Shown piece by piece: positions 13,972-14,385 of a DNA stretch of 14,385 nt. A program made the translations under genes and the position numbers. The stretch is from positions 1 to 14,385 of the forward strand of contig JAIRSN010000189.1 in the NCBI GenBank assembly GCA_031255425.1, given 5' to 3'. This stretch comes from Dysgonamonadaceae bacterium. Its GTDB lineage: Bacteria; Bacteroidota; Bacteroidia; Bacteroidales; Azobacteroidaceae. The notes beneath the pieces were generated by a model that was not told the DNA's origin, made no database searches, and saw only the letters and a list, made by a program, of their open reading frames with translations. Within the stretch, counting starts at the first letter, position 1. The number at the start of each line of letters is the position of its first letter.

Positions 13972-14379
13972 TTAATTTGTAAATAAAAGATATTTAAAAT
14001 GTGTCCCTGCAAGCCAAAGGCGGGTTGAATCATCGTTCTCGTCGTTGTCAACAGGGTTCTTGAATCGTTTTTCCAAGCGCCGGGGTATGTCCCCCAAGCC
14101 TTCGGGTATGTCCCCCAAGCCTTCGGGTATGTCCCCCAGGCCTTCGGGTATGTCCCCCAAGCTTTCGGGTATGTCCCCCAGGCCTTCGGGTATGTCCCCC
14201 AAGCCTTCGGGTATGTCCCCCAAGCTTTCGGGTATGTCCCCCAAACCTTTGGGTATGTCCCCCAAGCAGTTGTCGTTTATTCCGCGGCTGCTGCAAAACA
14301 CTCCGGAACCCCTGTTGGAGATTCCGGAGCCCACGCATTCGCCGGCAAGTATCTTCGGCGAAGTTTCGTTCCACAGCAC
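13972..14379 (-). CDS. Heptapeptide-repeat open frame at the window edge (doubtful)
   Basis: A 135-codon frame begins with GTG at 14379 and remains open to the window edge, so it could be longer. It would encode about 37 residues containing Cys and Gly, then nine copies of a GLGDIPE-type heptapeptide with E/S/K variants, and a tail ending LAGTHFKYLLFTN. It stops 15 bases before the fibronectin-like gene on the same strand. Evidence for coding is weak. The 21-bp unit has no stop codon in any of six frames, so long open frames arise automatically, and a second minus frame reads GGHTRRL repeats. The promoter candidate of the next gene lies in its 3' end. I list it only because some variant bases change codons in a limited way. 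Confidence 0.22.
   Translation of the reverse strand: MLWNETSPKILAGECVGSGISNRGSGVFCSSRGINDNCLGDIPKGLGDIPESLGDIPEGLGDIPEGLGDIPESLGDIPEGLGDIPEGLGDIPEGLGDIPRRLEKRFKNPVDNDENDDSTRLWLAGTHFKYLLFTN
13985..14018 (-). promoter_or_regulatory. Candidate promoter of the fibronectin-like gene
   Basis: On the minus strand TATCTTTT (13992 to 13985) is one base from TAnnTTTG and ends 28 bases before the ATG. A TTTG (14018 to 14015) lies 22 bases upstream, near the usual -33 position. Spacing to the start matches the other minus-strand promoters here. Confidence 0.4.
14086..14274. repeat. 21-bp tandem repeat array, nine units
   Basis: Units begin TATGTCCCCCA at 14086, 14107, 14128, 14149, 14170, 14191, 14212, 14233 and 14254, exactly 21 bp apart. 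Variation is confined to a few bases after the C-run (AAGCCT, AGGCCT, AAGCTT, AAACCT). Plus-strand units contain CCTTCGGG, which as RNA is a UUCG tetraloop closed by C-G pairs, and GGG-TATGT-CCC. There are no spacers, so this is not CRISPR. The flank 14275-14385 shows nothing else recognisable. Confidence 0.95.
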
Positions 14380-14385
14380 ACTTAT

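Noticed and set aside
14086..14274. CRISPR or iteron origin at the right edge
   Set aside because: Units are contiguous and lack spacers. There is no replication initiator gene nearby, and the neighbours are chromosomal housekeeping genes.
14048..14374. Second minus-strand frame with GGHTRRL repeats
   Set aside because: It exists only because the 21-bp unit has no stops in any frame. It gives no recognisable domain and overlaps the equally doubtful GLGDIPE frame.

Overview
The window looks like a chromosomal segment of a Bacteroidales bacterium. The evidence is Bacteroidetes-type -7 promoter boxes (TAnnTTTG) upstream of several genes, a DUF4254 protein, Bacteroidales-type Gmd and GDP-fucose synthase, a three-gene ECF sigma operon, and a long fibronectin-like hypothetical protein of a kind I associate with this phylum. 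Genus cannot be decided from the sequence.

Layout. Positions 1-713 hold no convincing gene. They carry a tandem array of 42-bp units with a palindrome at each junction (1-336), a different 34-bp direct repeat at the same 42-bp spacing, and a 21-bp inverted repeat (338-474). Positions 714-10668 are all on the minus strand. Read in transcription order they are DUF4254 and a family 9 glycosyltransferase, then GDP-L-fucose synthase, GDP-mannose 4,6-dehydratase, a UDP-HexNAc 6-dehydrogenase, an initiating sugar-phosphate transferase and a DegT aminotransferase in a tight run. After these come a membrane-bound UDP-HexNAc 4,6-dehydratase with its own promoter and an M48 lipoprotein metalloprotease. 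Together these make activated surface sugars (GDP-L-fucose, a UDP-hexosaminuronic acid, a UDP-4-amino-4,6-dideoxy-HexNAc) and start glycan assembly on the lipid carrier. Flippase, polymerase and most glycosyltransferases are absent, so the rest of the pathway must be encoded elsewhere.

Positions 10698-10727 hold back-to-back promoters. The plus-strand operon 10750-12249 encodes an ECF sigma factor, a single-pass membrane protein (probable anti-sigma factor) and a secreted Spy/CpxP-like helical protein, which looks like a compact envelope-stress circuit. It converges on, and overlaps by 9 bp, fmt (methionyl-tRNA formyltransferase, minus). A strong terminator then separates fmt from a fibronectin-like hypothetical protein (13288-13956). 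The right edge carries nine copies of a 21-bp repeat (about 14086-14274) that could encode a GLGDIPE heptapeptide, but every frame through it is open.

The least explained parts are the two tandem arrays at the edges, with periods of 42 and 21 bp. Most of the rest is recognisable. The most interesting protein-level unit is the sigma, membrane protein and periplasmic sensor trio.
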